Shown: positions 42,775 to 51,253 of the stretch, piece by piece | Position numbering within the stretch: the stretch's first letter is position 1 | Layout: every line of letters starts with the position of its first letter | From: [Clostridium] aerotolerans DSM 5434 | Lineage (GTDB): Bacteria > Bacillota > Clostridia > Lachnospirales > Lachnospiraceae | Direction: 5' to 3' | Assembly (NCBI RefSeq): GCF_000687555.1 | Contig: NZ_JHWJ01000001.1 | Span: forward strand, 310,001 to 374,000 | DNA length: 64,000 nucleotides | Notes under the pieces: model-generated | Database searches by the model: none | Told to the model about the DNA's origin: nothing | Seen by the model: the letters and a program-made list of their open reading frames with translations, nothing else | Translations under genes and position numbers: made by a program

Positions 42775-44859
42775 ATGGATTATCGCAAGATGTTTCAGCA
42801 GGACAATGAAACTGTTATGGAACGTTTTGAACTGTCAATGGACAGGATTAAGGAAATTGTTTTAGAAGATACGGTGAAGGAACCATATCTGGATTATTTT
42901 AAAAAGACAGCTTCCTTCATTCAGATGATAGGAGAATACTATCAGTTTTTGGAAGAAGGAAAGCAAAAGGCCGCTTCCATTGAGGAGTTAAAGACCTGGA
43001 ATCATAAGCTGTATGAGGATATCTTCCCTGGCAATTATGAACGCAGCTATGCAGACCCAGCCTATGCGGCAGTCAAGCTGGGAGAAGAATATGGAAAGCT
43101 CCTTTCCTTTTTGTATAAGGAAATAAGGGGAGACATTATTTTTGTTCACGAATACAGGCTTACAGATATCACTATTTTAAATGAAGCATTTATAGAAATC
43201 TATAATATGTTTGAGGAAGAGGCTCCGGAGGTTACTGCCATTAAGGAAGTGCTCTACTGGTTTGTCAGTGATTATACCGACCATACGGTTTCATACCGGG
43301 TCAGAGAAAGTCTTGATCCCTCCTTATCCTATGCTGCGGATATTATTAAGGAGAATGATCTTAATGACCTTCGTTACCTCTATTACTTTGGAGATTATAT
43401 TTCCGATTCAGAGCTTAAGATAGCTGCTTTCTTAAATTCTCTTCCAGAGGAAAAAGTCCGCCTCATGGCAGACACCTACACCGAAGGTTACCGCAAGGGA
43501 TTTGAGGTCATGGGCAGGGATTTATCAAAGAAAAAATCGGTACAGATCCGTTACGAGCTTGGATTTGAACGTATGATTAAATACGCCATGGAAAATTTTG
43601 AAAAGATGGGCCTTAAAATTATTCTCTGCCGTGCAGCCGTTTGGTCTGTGAATGTAAACGTGGGGCGCAGAGGCGGATTTTTTGGAACTTCTGCTAACCG
43701 GCAGTATGATTATGATCACCGCTATGACAATGCCATCTATTTAAATAAAGCATTTAAGGACCGCAGAGCCGCTGTGATGAAGGTGGCTTATGAAACTTAT
43801 AAGGACCTTGCGTCTGAGTTCGCAGGACCTGCTGTTATGGAGACCTTTGGAAAAGAAGGCTTTAAGCCGGTGAATAAAGCCGAGGCAAATATTCTGGATG
43901 CGAAGCAGGAAAAACTGGCGGCAGAGATGGCCAACGAATCATCAAGAATCGTAAACCAGTTTGTCCGTGGAGATGAAATCAGCTTTACCATTATCGCGTT
44001 CCCGGTTCCTGAAATCGGAGAACGGTTTGAAGAAATCTTTGAAGAGACCATTGCCATCAATACTCTGGATTATGAAAAGTATAAAGACCTTCAGCAGATC
44101 ATCATCGATGCCCTTGACGAAGCGGAATATGTGGAAGTGACCGGAAGCGGGGATAACAAGACTAACTTACGGGTGGCTCTTCATGCTCTTAATAACAGGG
44201 AAAAGGAAACCAATTTTGAGAACTGTGTGGCGGATGTGAATATCCCTCTGGGAGAAGTGTTCACCTCTCCAGTGCTTGCCGGTACAGAAGGTACGCTGTT
44301 TGTAAGTACGGTATACATTGGTGATTTTCAGTTTAAAGACCTTATGATGACCTTTGAAAACGGTATGATTAAGGATTATTCCTGCAGCAATTTTGAAGAT
44401 CCAAGCCAGGGAAAGGCCCTCATTAAGCAAGTGATTTTAAAGAATCATGAGACCCTTCCTATGGGAGAGTTTGCCATTGGAACTAATACCACAGCCTATA
44501 AGATGGCAAGAAAGTTTGGTATTCTGGATAAGCTTCCTATATTAATCGTAGAGAAGATGGGACCTCATTTTGCAGTGGGAGATACGTGTTACAGCTGGTC
44601 AGAGGACAGTCCTGTGTATAATCCCAATGGAAAAGAAGTGATTGCCAGGGATAACGAAGTGTCAGAGCTTAGAAAGCTGGATTTAACAAAGGCATATTAT
44701 AGCTGCCATACGGATATTACCATTCCTTATGCAGAGCTGGATACCATTGAAACCGTAGCGAAAGATGGCAAAAGAGTTGCGATTATTAAGGACGGTAAGT
44801 TTGTTTTAGACGGAATTGAGGAGTTGAATCTTCCGTTATTAGAGGTTTCTCAGTCATAA
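42775..44859 (+). CDS. M29-type aminopeptidase fused to a large unknown N-terminal half
   Basis: This 694-residue cytoplasmic protein has two parts. The C-terminal part (about 400-690) resembles the thermophilic M29 aminopeptidases (AmpS/PepS), with likely metal ligands Glu494 in GEVFTSP, Glu565 in GEFAIGTN, His598 in MGPHFAVGD, and His645 and Asp647 in SCHTDITIPY. The N-terminal part (about 1-395) is helical and unrecognised. AAGGGGGT lies before the ATG. M29 enzymes are usually about 410 residues, so the extra half is notable. It follows the DUF6142-like gene by 4 nt. Confidence 0.8.
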   Translation: MDYRKMFQQDNETVMERFELSMDRIKEIVLEDTVKEPYLDYFKKTASFIQMIGEYYQFLEEGKQKAASIEELKTWNHKLYEDIFPGNYERSYADPAYAAVKLGEEYGKLLSFLYKEIRGDIIFVHEYRLTDITILNEAFIEIYNMFEEEAPEVTAIKEVLYWFVSDYTDHTVSYRVRESLDPSLSYAADIIKENDLNDLRYLYYFGDYISDSELKIAAFLNSLPEEKVRLMADTYTEGYRKGFEVMGRDLSKKKSVQIRYELGFERMIKYAMENFEKMGLKIILCRAAVWSVNVNVGRRGGFFGTSANRQYDYDHRYDNAIYLNKAFKDRRAAVMKVAYETYKDLASEFAGPAVMETFGKEGFKPVNKAEANILDAKQEKLAAEMANESSRIVNQFVRGDEISFTIIAFPVPEIGERFEEIFEETIAINTLDYEKYKDLQQIIIDALDEAEYVEVTGSGDNKTNLRVALHALNNREKETNFENCVADVNIPLGEVFTSPVLAGTEGTLFVSTVYIGDFQFKDLMMTFENGMIKDYSCSNFEDPSQGKALIKQVILKNHETLPMGEFAIGTNTTAYKMARKFGILDKLPILIVEKMGPHFAVGDTCYSWSEDSPVYNPNGKEVIARDNEVSELRKLDLTKAYYSCHTDITIPYAELDTIETVAKDGKRVAIIKDGKFVLDGIEELNLPLLEVSQS

Positions 44860-44915
44860 AAAAAACAAACTGAACAAAAAAATACAATTATTGCCAGAAA
44901 ACTTGTAAAAATACT

Positions 44916-44941
44916 TAAGAATTCCGCTAAGATGCCGATAA
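44916..44941 (+). promoter_or_regulatory. Sigma-28 (motility) promoter of the chemoreceptor gene
   Basis: TAAG (44916-44919) and GCCGATAA (44934-44941) are separated by 14 bp, close to the sigma-28 consensus TAAA-N15-GCCGATAA. No sigma-A promoter is evident. Confidence 0.75.
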
Positions 44942-44988
44942 TGGCATAGAAGATACAGAGAAAGATGATGTCTCATGGAGGGAACTAG

Positions 44989-46800
44989 ATGAAAAATTTA
45001 AAGATTGGTAAAAGAATTACAATTGCGTTTGGAATTGTTTTTGCTTTGTTTTTGATTGTTTCTTGTACTTCTTTGTATGGCTTGATAACGAATAACAGTA
45101 AGTTTGTAAAGTTTTATAATAATGGTCATGAGATTACTCTGCTGGCAGCTGATATGAGACGTGATTTACAGTCTTCCGCCAAGAACGTAAGCTATGCGAC
45201 CATGAGTCTTGATATTAATACAACGAATAAGTACATTGAGACCGCAGAAAGTGATTTTAAAAAGCTTGACGAAGGAATTCAGTATTTAAGGGAGAACTTC
45301 AAAGGGGATCAGGCTCTTGTTGATGATATTGCCAATACCTTAAAAGAGGCAGAGCCATTTAAGGAAGAGGTGTATAACCAGTCAAAGGAGAATAAAAACC
45401 GTCAGGCTTCCAATCTTTTTTTCGATAAGCTGGAGCCGCTGTTTACCAAGATGCAGGATGATCTTGTGAAGATCAGCGATACCGTTCAGGCCAGCGCGGA
45501 TCAGGACTATAAACAGTCCCAGTCCCTTATGATGGTGTCTGAAATCATCATTGTTCTCTTTCAGATCTTAGCAGTGGTAGCAACCATAGTACTTGCAACT
45601 ACCATTACCAGAAGCATTGTAAAGCCGGTGCGTGAGATTGAAAAGGCAGCCGGAGAGATGTCAAAGGGAAGTCTGCATGTGGATTTAAATTACGAGTCAA
45701 AGGATGAGCTTGGAAATCTTGCAGACAGCATGAGAAAGACCATATCAAATATAGGTAATATTATTGATGATATTACTTATCTGTTAGGTGCCATGGCCTC
45801 CGGAGATTTCCAGGTGGGATCCAAGTGCAGAGAGCAGTATGTCTATGATTATGAGCCGATTATGGAAGCGCTTCGCAATATCCGTAATAATTTAAGCGAT
45901 GCTCTTTTCCGCATCAATGAATCGGCTGATCAGGTGGCCAGCGGTTCGGAGCAGGTCTCCTCTGGTGCACAGGCTCTGTCTCAGGGAGCAACAGAGCAGG
46001 CGTCTTCCATTCAGGAGCTTGCGGCTACGATTAACGATATCTCAAATCAGATTAACAGCAATGCTCAGAATGCCAAAGAAGCCCGTATGGAAGCTGAGAA
46101 AGCAGAGCAGAATGTAATGGTCAGCAATGAGAAGATGGTAGAGATGAATCAGGCCATGATGCAGATCAGCGATAAGTCCAATGAAATCGGTAAGATTATT
46201 AAGACCATTGAAGATATTGCATTCCAGACCAATATTCTGGCCCTTAACGCTGCTGTAGAGGCAGCCAGGGCAGGAGAGGCAGGGAAAGGCTTTGCAGTGG
46301 TTGCAGATGAAGTCCGTAACCTTGCCAGCAAGTCTGGGGAAGCAGCAAAGAATACCACATTACTCATAGAAGAGAGCATGCATGCGGTAGAAAACGGCAC
46401 CAGAATTTCCACAGAGACAGCAAAATCCATGCAGCAGGTGGTAGAAGGAACAAAACGCATCAACACAATTATTGAAAATGTTGCAGGAGCTTCCGATATG
46501 CAGGCCATTGCTGTCAATCAGGTCACCCAGGGAATCGACCAGATTTCCAGCGTGGTTCAGACAAATTCAGCAACGGCAGAGCAGAGTGCGGCAGCCAGCG
46601 AAGAGCTGTCAGGTCAGGCCCAGATCATGAAGGGACTGGTACAGCAGTTCAAGCTCTATGATGGAAGTGAAAATATTACTGCCAAAGAAGAGCCTCTGCC
46701 TCAGATTACACACTATGAGGAAGAAGCTGAGCTTCCACAGATAAAAATTGATCCGGTATATTTTGAAGATACGTCATCTTATGGCGGCAGTAAATATTAA
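44989..46800 (+). CDS. Methyl-accepting chemotaxis protein
   Basis: This 603-residue chemoreceptor has two membrane helices (about 10-32 and 185-207). The external four-helix-bundle type sensor lies between them. A HAMP domain (about 208-262) follows, and then the signalling domain with the conserved tip [30 protein letters not shown] at about residues 409-440 (given as [15 protein letters not shown] then [10 protein letters not shown]). Gln/Glu methylation sites surround it. No CheR-binding pentapeptide is seen. GGAGGGAAC precedes the ATG. The ligand is unknown. The sigma-28 promoter ties it to motility. Confidence 0.96.
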   Translation: MKNLKIGKRITIAFGIVFALFLIVSCTSLYGLITNNSKFVKFYNNGHEITLLAADMRRDLQSSAKNVSYATMSLDINTTNKYIETAESDFKKLDEGIQYLRENFKGDQALVDDIANTLKEAEPFKEEVYNQSKENKNRQASNLFFDKLEPLFTKMQDDLVKISDTVQASADQDYKQSQSLMMVSEIIIVLFQILAVVATIVLATTITRSIVKPVREIEKAAGEMSKGSLHVDLNYESKDELGNLADSMRKTISNIGNIIDDITYLLGAMASGDFQVGSKCREQYVYDYEPIMEALRNIRNNLSDALFRINESADQVASGSEQVSSGAQALSQGATEQASSIQELAATINDISNQINSNAQNAKEARMEAEKAEQNVMVSNEKMVEMNQAMMQISDKSNEIGKIIKTIEDIAFQTNILALNAAVEAARAGEAGKGFAVVADEVRNLASKSGEAAKNTTLLIEESMHAVENGTRISTETAKSMQQVVEGTKRINTIIENVAGASDMQAIAVNQVTQGIDQISSVVQTNSATAEQSAAASEELSGQAQIMKGLVQQFKLYDGSENITAKEEPLPQITHYEEEAELPQIKIDPVYFEDTSSYGGSKY

Positions 46801-46813
46801 TATTACATAGTGA

Positions 46814-46859
46814 GGCGCATGGCGGAAGGATTCACTTCCTGTCATGCGCCATTGTTTTT
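46814..46859 (+). terminator. Terminator after the chemoreceptor gene
   Basis: GGCGCATG and CATGCGCC pair around an inner GGAAG/CTTCC stem, followed by TTGTTTTT. Confidence 0.85.
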
Positions 46860-46896
46860 GCCATTTTGGATATACTTAAAAATGTGAAGAAAACCA

Positions 46897-46925
46897 TTGA
46901 CGAAGAAGAGAAAAACTAGTATTAT
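46897..46925 (+). promoter_or_regulatory. Promoter of the purE-M-N-D operon
   Basis: TTGACG (46897-46902), a 17-bp spacer and TATTAT (46920-46925). The leader of about 105 nt is very A/T-rich with no recognised purine riboswitch. Confidence 0.65.
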
Positions 46926-47037
46926 AATTAATAAGTAGTGATTGATTAGTGGGCACAATATATTAATTAAACTAATTAATAATATAACCGTTAATAATGA
47001 ATTATCATATATTACAAAGCGAAAAGGAGAATTTACT

Positions 47038-47556
47038 ATGGCAAAGGTTTCAATTGTTATGGGAAGCGATTCTGATATGCCTATTATGGCTCAGGCGGCA
47101 GAGATTTTAGAGAAGCTTGGTGTGGAGTTCGAGATGACTGTAATTTCAGCTCACAGAGAGCCTGATATATTTTTTGAATATGCAAAGACAGCAGAAGCAA
47201 GAGGAGTAAAGGTAATCATTGCTGGTGCCGGTAAAGCAGCTCATCTTCCAGGTATGTGTGCAGCTCTCTTTCCAATGCCAGTCATCGGAATCCCCATGAA
47301 AACTTCTGATCTTGGCGGAGTGGATTCTCTTTATTCCATCGTTCAGATGCCATCTGGCATACCGGTAGCTACCGTTGCCATTAATGGAGGAACCAATGCA
47401 GGTATTCTGGCTGCAAAGATTCTGGCTGCCAGCGATGAAGAGCTCTTAAAGAGGTTAAAGGACTATTCTGAGAATTTAAAGAACGATGTGGTGAAGAAGG
47501 CCGAAAAACTGGACCAGATCGGTTATAAGGAATATGTATCCCAGATGAAAAAGTAA
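47038..47556 (+). CDS. purE: N5-carboxyaminoimidazole ribonucleotide mutase
   Basis: This 172-residue class I PurE shows [13 protein letters not shown], the catalytic SAHREPD and [12 protein letters not shown]. The length matches class I. The frame runs back to 46942, but AAAGGAG precedes the ATG at 47038, where the family N-terminus begins. purM begins 25 nt downstream, opening the purE-M-N-D operon. Confidence 0.97.
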   Translation: MAKVSIVMGSDSDMPIMAQAAEILEKLGVEFEMTVISAHREPDIFFEYAKTAEARGVKVIIAGAGKAAHLPGMCAALFPMPVIGIPMKTSDLGGVDSLYSIVQMPSGIPVATVAINGGTNAGILAAKILAASDEELLKRLKDYSENLKNDVVKKAEKLDQIGYKEYVSQMKK

Positions 47557-47581
47557 AATATCAGAAGCGGAGGAAAAAGGT

Positions 47582-48607
47582 ATGGATTATAAGAATGCTG
47601 GAGTTGACATAGAAGCCGGATACCGGTCAGTGGAATTAATGAAAAAGCATGTAAAGGAGACCATGAGACCAGAGGTTCTTGGAGGCCTTGGAGGATTCTC
47701 AGGCGCATTTTCCATGTCAGCATTTAAAAATATGGAAAAGCCCACCCTGGTTTCTGGTACCGATGGGGTTGGCACTAAGCTTAAGCTGGCTTTTCTTATG
47801 GACAAGCATGATACGGTCGGCATTGACTGTGTGGCCATGTGCGTTAACGACATTGCCTGCGCGGGCGGTGAGCCCTTATTTTTCCTTGATTACATTGCCT
47901 GTGGAAAGAATTTCCCGGAGAAGATCGCTGAGATAGTAGGCGGAGTTGCAGAAGGCTGTAAGCAGGCTGGCGCAGCCTTGATCGGTGGAGAGACTGCCGA
48001 GATGCCGGGCTTTTATCCGGAAGATGAATATGACCTTGCCGGATTTGCGGTTGGTGTTGTGGATGAAAAGGACTTGATTACAGGAGCTTCCTTAAAGGCT
48101 GGAGACGTACTGATCGGAATCGCCTCCTCCGGTGTTCACAGCAATGGTTTTTCTCTGGTCCGCAAAGTATTTGATGTCTCCAAAGAAAGCCTTGGCACTT
48201 ATTATGAGGAACTTGGAAAGACACTTGGGGAAGCATTGATTGTTCCTACAAAGATTTATGTAAAAGCGCTTAAGAGTGTAAAGGAAAGCGGTGTGGTAAT
48301 CAAGGCTTGCAGCCATATTACCGGCGGCGGCTTCTATGAAAATATTCCCAGGATGCTTCCAGATGGTATCACTGCCATCGTGGAAAAGAACAGTTATGAA
48401 GTGCCGGCGATTTTTAAGCTTATGGCAAAGAAGGGTGAGATTACAGAAGAGATGATGTATAACACCTACAACATGGGAATTGGCATGATTCTGGCAGTGG
48501 ATGAAAAAGATGTGGACGCAGCTATGGAAGCCATTGGTAAGGCAGGAGAGACTGCTTATGTAATCGGACGCACGGCTGAGGGCGAAAAAGGTGTGACTCT
48601 ATGCTAA
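47582..48607 (+). CDS. purM: Phosphoribosylformylglycinamidine cyclo-ligase (AIR synthetase)
   Basis: This 341-residue ATP-dependent enzyme closes the imidazole ring. Landmarks are [39 protein letters not shown] (read as two parts) and [11 protein letters not shown], followed by [24 protein letters not shown] precedes the ATG. It overlaps purN by 7 nt. Confidence 0.97.
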   Translation: MDYKNAGVDIEAGYRSVELMKKHVKETMRPEVLGGLGGFSGAFSMSAFKNMEKPTLVSGTDGVGTKLKLAFLMDKHDTVGIDCVAMCVNDIACAGGEPLFFLDYIACGKNFPEKIAEIVGGVAEGCKQAGAALIGGETAEMPGFYPEDEYDLAGFAVGVVDEKDLITGASLKAGDVLIGIASSGVHSNGFSLVRKVFDVSKESLGTYYEELGKTLGEALIVPTKIYVKALKSVKESGVVIKACSHITGGGFYENIPRMLPDGITAIVEKNSYEVPAIFKLMAKKGEITEEMMYNTYNMGIGMILAVDEKDVDAAMEAIGKAGETAYVIGRTAEGEKGVTLC

Positions 48608-49203
48608 GGATCGGCGTACTCGTTTCCGGGGGTGGCACCAATCTTCAGGCAGTGTTAGATGCCATAGATCAAGGAACCATTACAAACGCAGAGGTGAATG
48701 TAGTCATAAGCAACAATAAGAATGCTTATGCACTGAAACGGGCCGAGGAATGTGGAATCGATGCGGTCTGTATTTCTCCCAAAGACTATGAAAGCAGAGA
48801 AGAGTTTTATCACGCTCTGCTTGAAAAAACCGATGAATACCGGCTTGATCTTATTGTTCTTGCCGGTTTCCTTGTTGCCATACCAGATATCATGATCAAA
48901 AAATACCGTAATCGGATTATTAACGTACATCCCTCTCTCATACCAGCATTCTGCGGTGTGGGATACTATGGGCTGAAGGTCCATGAGGCTGCCCTGGAGC
49001 GGGGCGTGAAGATAACAGGAGCAACCGTACATTATGTAGATGAGGGAACGGATACCGGACCAATTATTCTTCAAAAAGCAGTAGAGGTGCATAAAGGAGA
49101 TACTCCGAAGGAACTCCAACAAAGAGTGATGGAAGAGGCAGAATGGGTCATTTTGCCGAAGGCCATTCATATGATTGCAAATGGACAGGAGGAGATAGGA
49201 TGA
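48601..49203 (+). CDS. purN: Phosphoribosylglycinamide formyltransferase
   Basis: This 200-residue enzyme transfers a formyl group from 10-formyl-THF to GAR. It begins [20 protein letters not shown] and has the catalytic Asn-His-Asp set in [10 protein letters not shown] and [15 protein letters not shown]. Its ATG lies within purM and its stop overlaps the purD start (ATGA), so translation is coupled. Confidence 0.97.
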   Translation: MLRIGVLVSGGGTNLQAVLDAIDQGTITNAEVNVVISNNKNAYALKRAEECGIDAVCISPKDYESREEFYHALLEKTDEYRLDLIVLAGFLVAIPDIMIKKYRNRIINVHPSLIPAFCGVGYYGLKVHEAALERGVKITGATVHYVDEGTDTGPIILQKAVEVHKGDTPKELQQRVMEEAEWVILPKAIHMIANGQEEIG

Positions 49204-50474
49204 AAGTTCTGATCATAGGAGGCGGCGGAAGAGAGCATGCCATTGCCTGGAAAGTAGCTCAAAGCCCAAAGGTTGAAACGATTTATTGCGCGCCTGGAAA
49301 TGCTGGGATTGCAGAATTTGCAGAGTGTGTGGATATTTCTGTTCTTGATTTTGACAGACAGGTGGCTTTCGCCAGGGAGCATGACATTGACTTGACCATT
49401 GTAGGCCCTGACGATCCATTGGTAGCTGGCGCAGCAGATGCATTTGCAAAAGCAGATCTTCGTGTTTTTGGACCGAATCAAAGCGCTGCCCGTTTGGAGG
49501 GTTCTAAATCCTTCTCTAAGGATCTGATGAAAAAATACGGGATTCCCACAGCTGGATATGAGACCTTTGATTCCCCGGAGGAGGCTTTAAGCTACTTGGA
49601 AACCGCCAGGATGCCCATTGTACTGAAGGCAGACGGACTGGCACTTGGAAAAGGAGTTCTCATCTGCAATACGAGGGAAGAGGCCAAAGAGGGAGTAAAA
49701 GCTCTTATGCTGGATAAGCAGTTTGGTTCTTCTGGTGACCGGATCGTGGCCGAGGAATTTATGACCGGACGTGAAGTCTCGGTTCTTTCTTTTGTAGATG
49801 GAAAAACCATTAAGATCATGACCTCAGCCCAGGATCATAAAAGGGCAAAAGATGGGGATCAGGGACTTAACACAGGAGGAATGGGTACTTTTTCTCCAAG
49901 TCCATTCTATACCGAGGAAATAGATGCCTACTGCCAAAAACATATTTATGAGCCAACGGTTGGGGCATTAAGATCTGAAGGGATCGAGTTTAAAGGCATC
50001 ATATTCTTTGGGCTCATGCTGACAGAAGACGGACCTAAGGTCCTTGAATACAATGCCAGATTCGGTGACCCTGAGACTCAGGTAGTGCTTCCCCGTATGA
50101 AGAATGATATTGTGGAAGTATTTGAAGCCTGTATTGACGGTACCCTTGATCAGATTGATCTGCAGTTTGAAGAGAATGCAGCGGTCTGTGTGGTTCTGGC
50201 ATCCAAGGGCTACCCGGAGCACTACGAGAAGGGCTTCCCCATAAAAGGGTTGTCAAATTTTAGGGAAAAAGATGGTTATTATGCCTTCCATGCCGGCAGC
50301 AGCTTCAATGAGAAGGGAGAACCTGTCACAAACGGGGGCAGGGTTCTTGGTATCACCGCACTTGGTTCGGACCTAAAGGAAGCAAGAAAGCATGCCTATG
50401 AAGCTGCCCAGTGGGTTTCTTTTGAAAATAAATACATGAGAAATGATATTGGAAAAGCAATTGATGATGTCTGA
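49200..50474 (+). CDS. purD: Phosphoribosylamine-glycine ligase (GAR synthetase)
   Basis: This 424-residue ATP-grasp enzyme begins [17 protein letters not shown] and has IVLKADGLALGKGV, the ATP-binding loop, and KVLEYNARFGDPETQ, the metal site. AGGAGGAGATAGG precedes the ATG at 49200; the open frame runs back to 49143 within purN. It ends the purE-M-N-D operon. purL and purH are not in the window. Confidence 0.97.
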   Translation: MKVLIIGGGGREHAIAWKVAQSPKVETIYCAPGNAGIAEFAECVDISVLDFDRQVAFAREHDIDLTIVGPDDPLVAGAADAFAKADLRVFGPNQSAARLEGSKSFSKDLMKKYGIPTAGYETFDSPEEALSYLETARMPIVLKADGLALGKGVLICNTREEAKEGVKALMLDKQFGSSGDRIVAEEFMTGREVSVLSFVDGKTIKIMTSAQDHKRAKDGDQGLNTGGMGTFSPSPFYTEEIDAYCQKHIYEPTVGALRSEGIEFKGIIFFGLMLTEDGPKVLEYNARFGDPETQVVLPRMKNDIVEVFEACIDGTLDQIDLQFEENAAVCVVLASKGYPEHYEKGFPIKGLSNFREKDGYYAFHAGSSFNEKGEPVTNGGRVLGITALGSDLKEARKHAYEAAQWVSFENKYMRNDIGKAIDDV

Positions 50475-50534
50475 ATGATATTTAAAATATCTTAATAAAT
50501 ATTAATAAAAATGGCCTGGTTTGTTAAAAAATCG

Positions 50535-50563
50535 TTGACATGATGTCCATTTCATGATATGTT
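50535..50563 (+). promoter_or_regulatory. Promoter of the candidate noncoding RNA
   Basis: Perfect TTGACA (50535-50540), a 17-bp spacer and TATGTT (50558-50563). A Rex-like half site TTGTTAA lies just before it, but a full Rex palindrome is absent. Confidence 0.6.
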
Positions 50564-50569
50564 ATTTCT

Positions 50570-51011
50570 AATGCGTGATGTATATGGAGTATATAAAAGG
50601 TGTATATCAGACGATGGACAAATTCTGGGAAATCTACATTTTTTATCAATAGTCGAATGCTGTAATTCTATAAGTATCAGCTGATTCAAAATCGCATAAT
50701 CGTCGGTGATACAGGCATTTTTCGTAATTGTATCAGATTGACGGAGCCTTTACAAACGGTTTTTTATATACAGGATTTTACTTATTTTAACGAACGAAGA
50801 CATTTGAAAATAGTAACGGATATCATGGATGTTGTAATCACAAGTACCCACTCTGATATAAAACCAAAACAGGTGAATGGTTATTCTTATAACTGTGAAT
50901 AGATATTAAGAAACACCTAATACAGTTAAATAGTACCGGAAGACATCACAAAGTAGGGATTGTTCTAAGTTGTAGGTAAGCCGATATCCAAGTTTTGGAT
51001 ATCGGCTTTTT
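50570..51011 (+). ncRNA. Candidate long noncoding RNA or orphan leader
   Basis: A promoter at 50535 and a strong terminator at 50979 frame about 440 nt with no credible gene. A 25-codon ORF at 50825-50902 lacks a good ribosome site. GTATCA (50674-50679) can pair with TGATAC (50707-50712). That same segment, as TGATACA (50707-50713), can instead pair with TGTATCA (50729-50735), giving alternative folds. It does not show RNase P, tmRNA, T-box or known riboswitch landmarks. Its class is unknown. Confidence 0.4.
50979..51011 (+). terminator. Strong terminator before the DUF4914 gene
   Basis: A 13-bp perfect stem (AGCCGATATCCAA with TTGGATATCGGCT) has a 3-nt loop and a TTTTT tail. The rest of the gap to 51253 holds only a five-codon ORF at 51041 and A/T-rich leader. 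Confidence 0.92.
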
Positions 51012-51040
51012 ATAATTTTAGCCGTAAAGGAGGCTGATCA

Positions 51041-51058
51041 ATGGTTCATAATAAGTAA
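51041..51058 (+). other. Five-codon ORF with a strong ribosome site
   Basis: AAGGAGG lies a few nucleotides before ATG, followed by codons for MVHNK and a stop. It may be a leader peptide or a decayed gene start; there is no further support. Confidence 0.25.
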
Positions 51059-51253
51059 GACATAAGTTTAAGAACATGGATTCTAAGAAAGACAGGAAGG
51101 ATTTCAGGAAAAATTATTAACTATATGTTTCCGCTTTAAAAGGGGATTAGTAATACTTGGGAAAATTGGGTACTTAACTACTATGCTTTGATCGGAGGAA
51201 CCTTCGGTTTAAGTGTAAGATGTGCATAGATATGCGCAGGATTGGAGGAAAAA

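Noticed and set aside
46926-47037. Purine riboswitch before purE
   Set aside because: The leader is A/T-rich and lacks the G-box core; no conserved loops were found.
50520-50540. Rex operator before the candidate RNA promoter
   Set aside because: Only one half (TTGTTAA) is present; the second half TTAACAA is missing.
50570-51011. RNase P RNA, tmRNA, 6S RNA or T-box
   Set aside because: The conserved landmarks of these RNAs (for example GAGGAAAGTCC or GGGTGGNACC) are not present.
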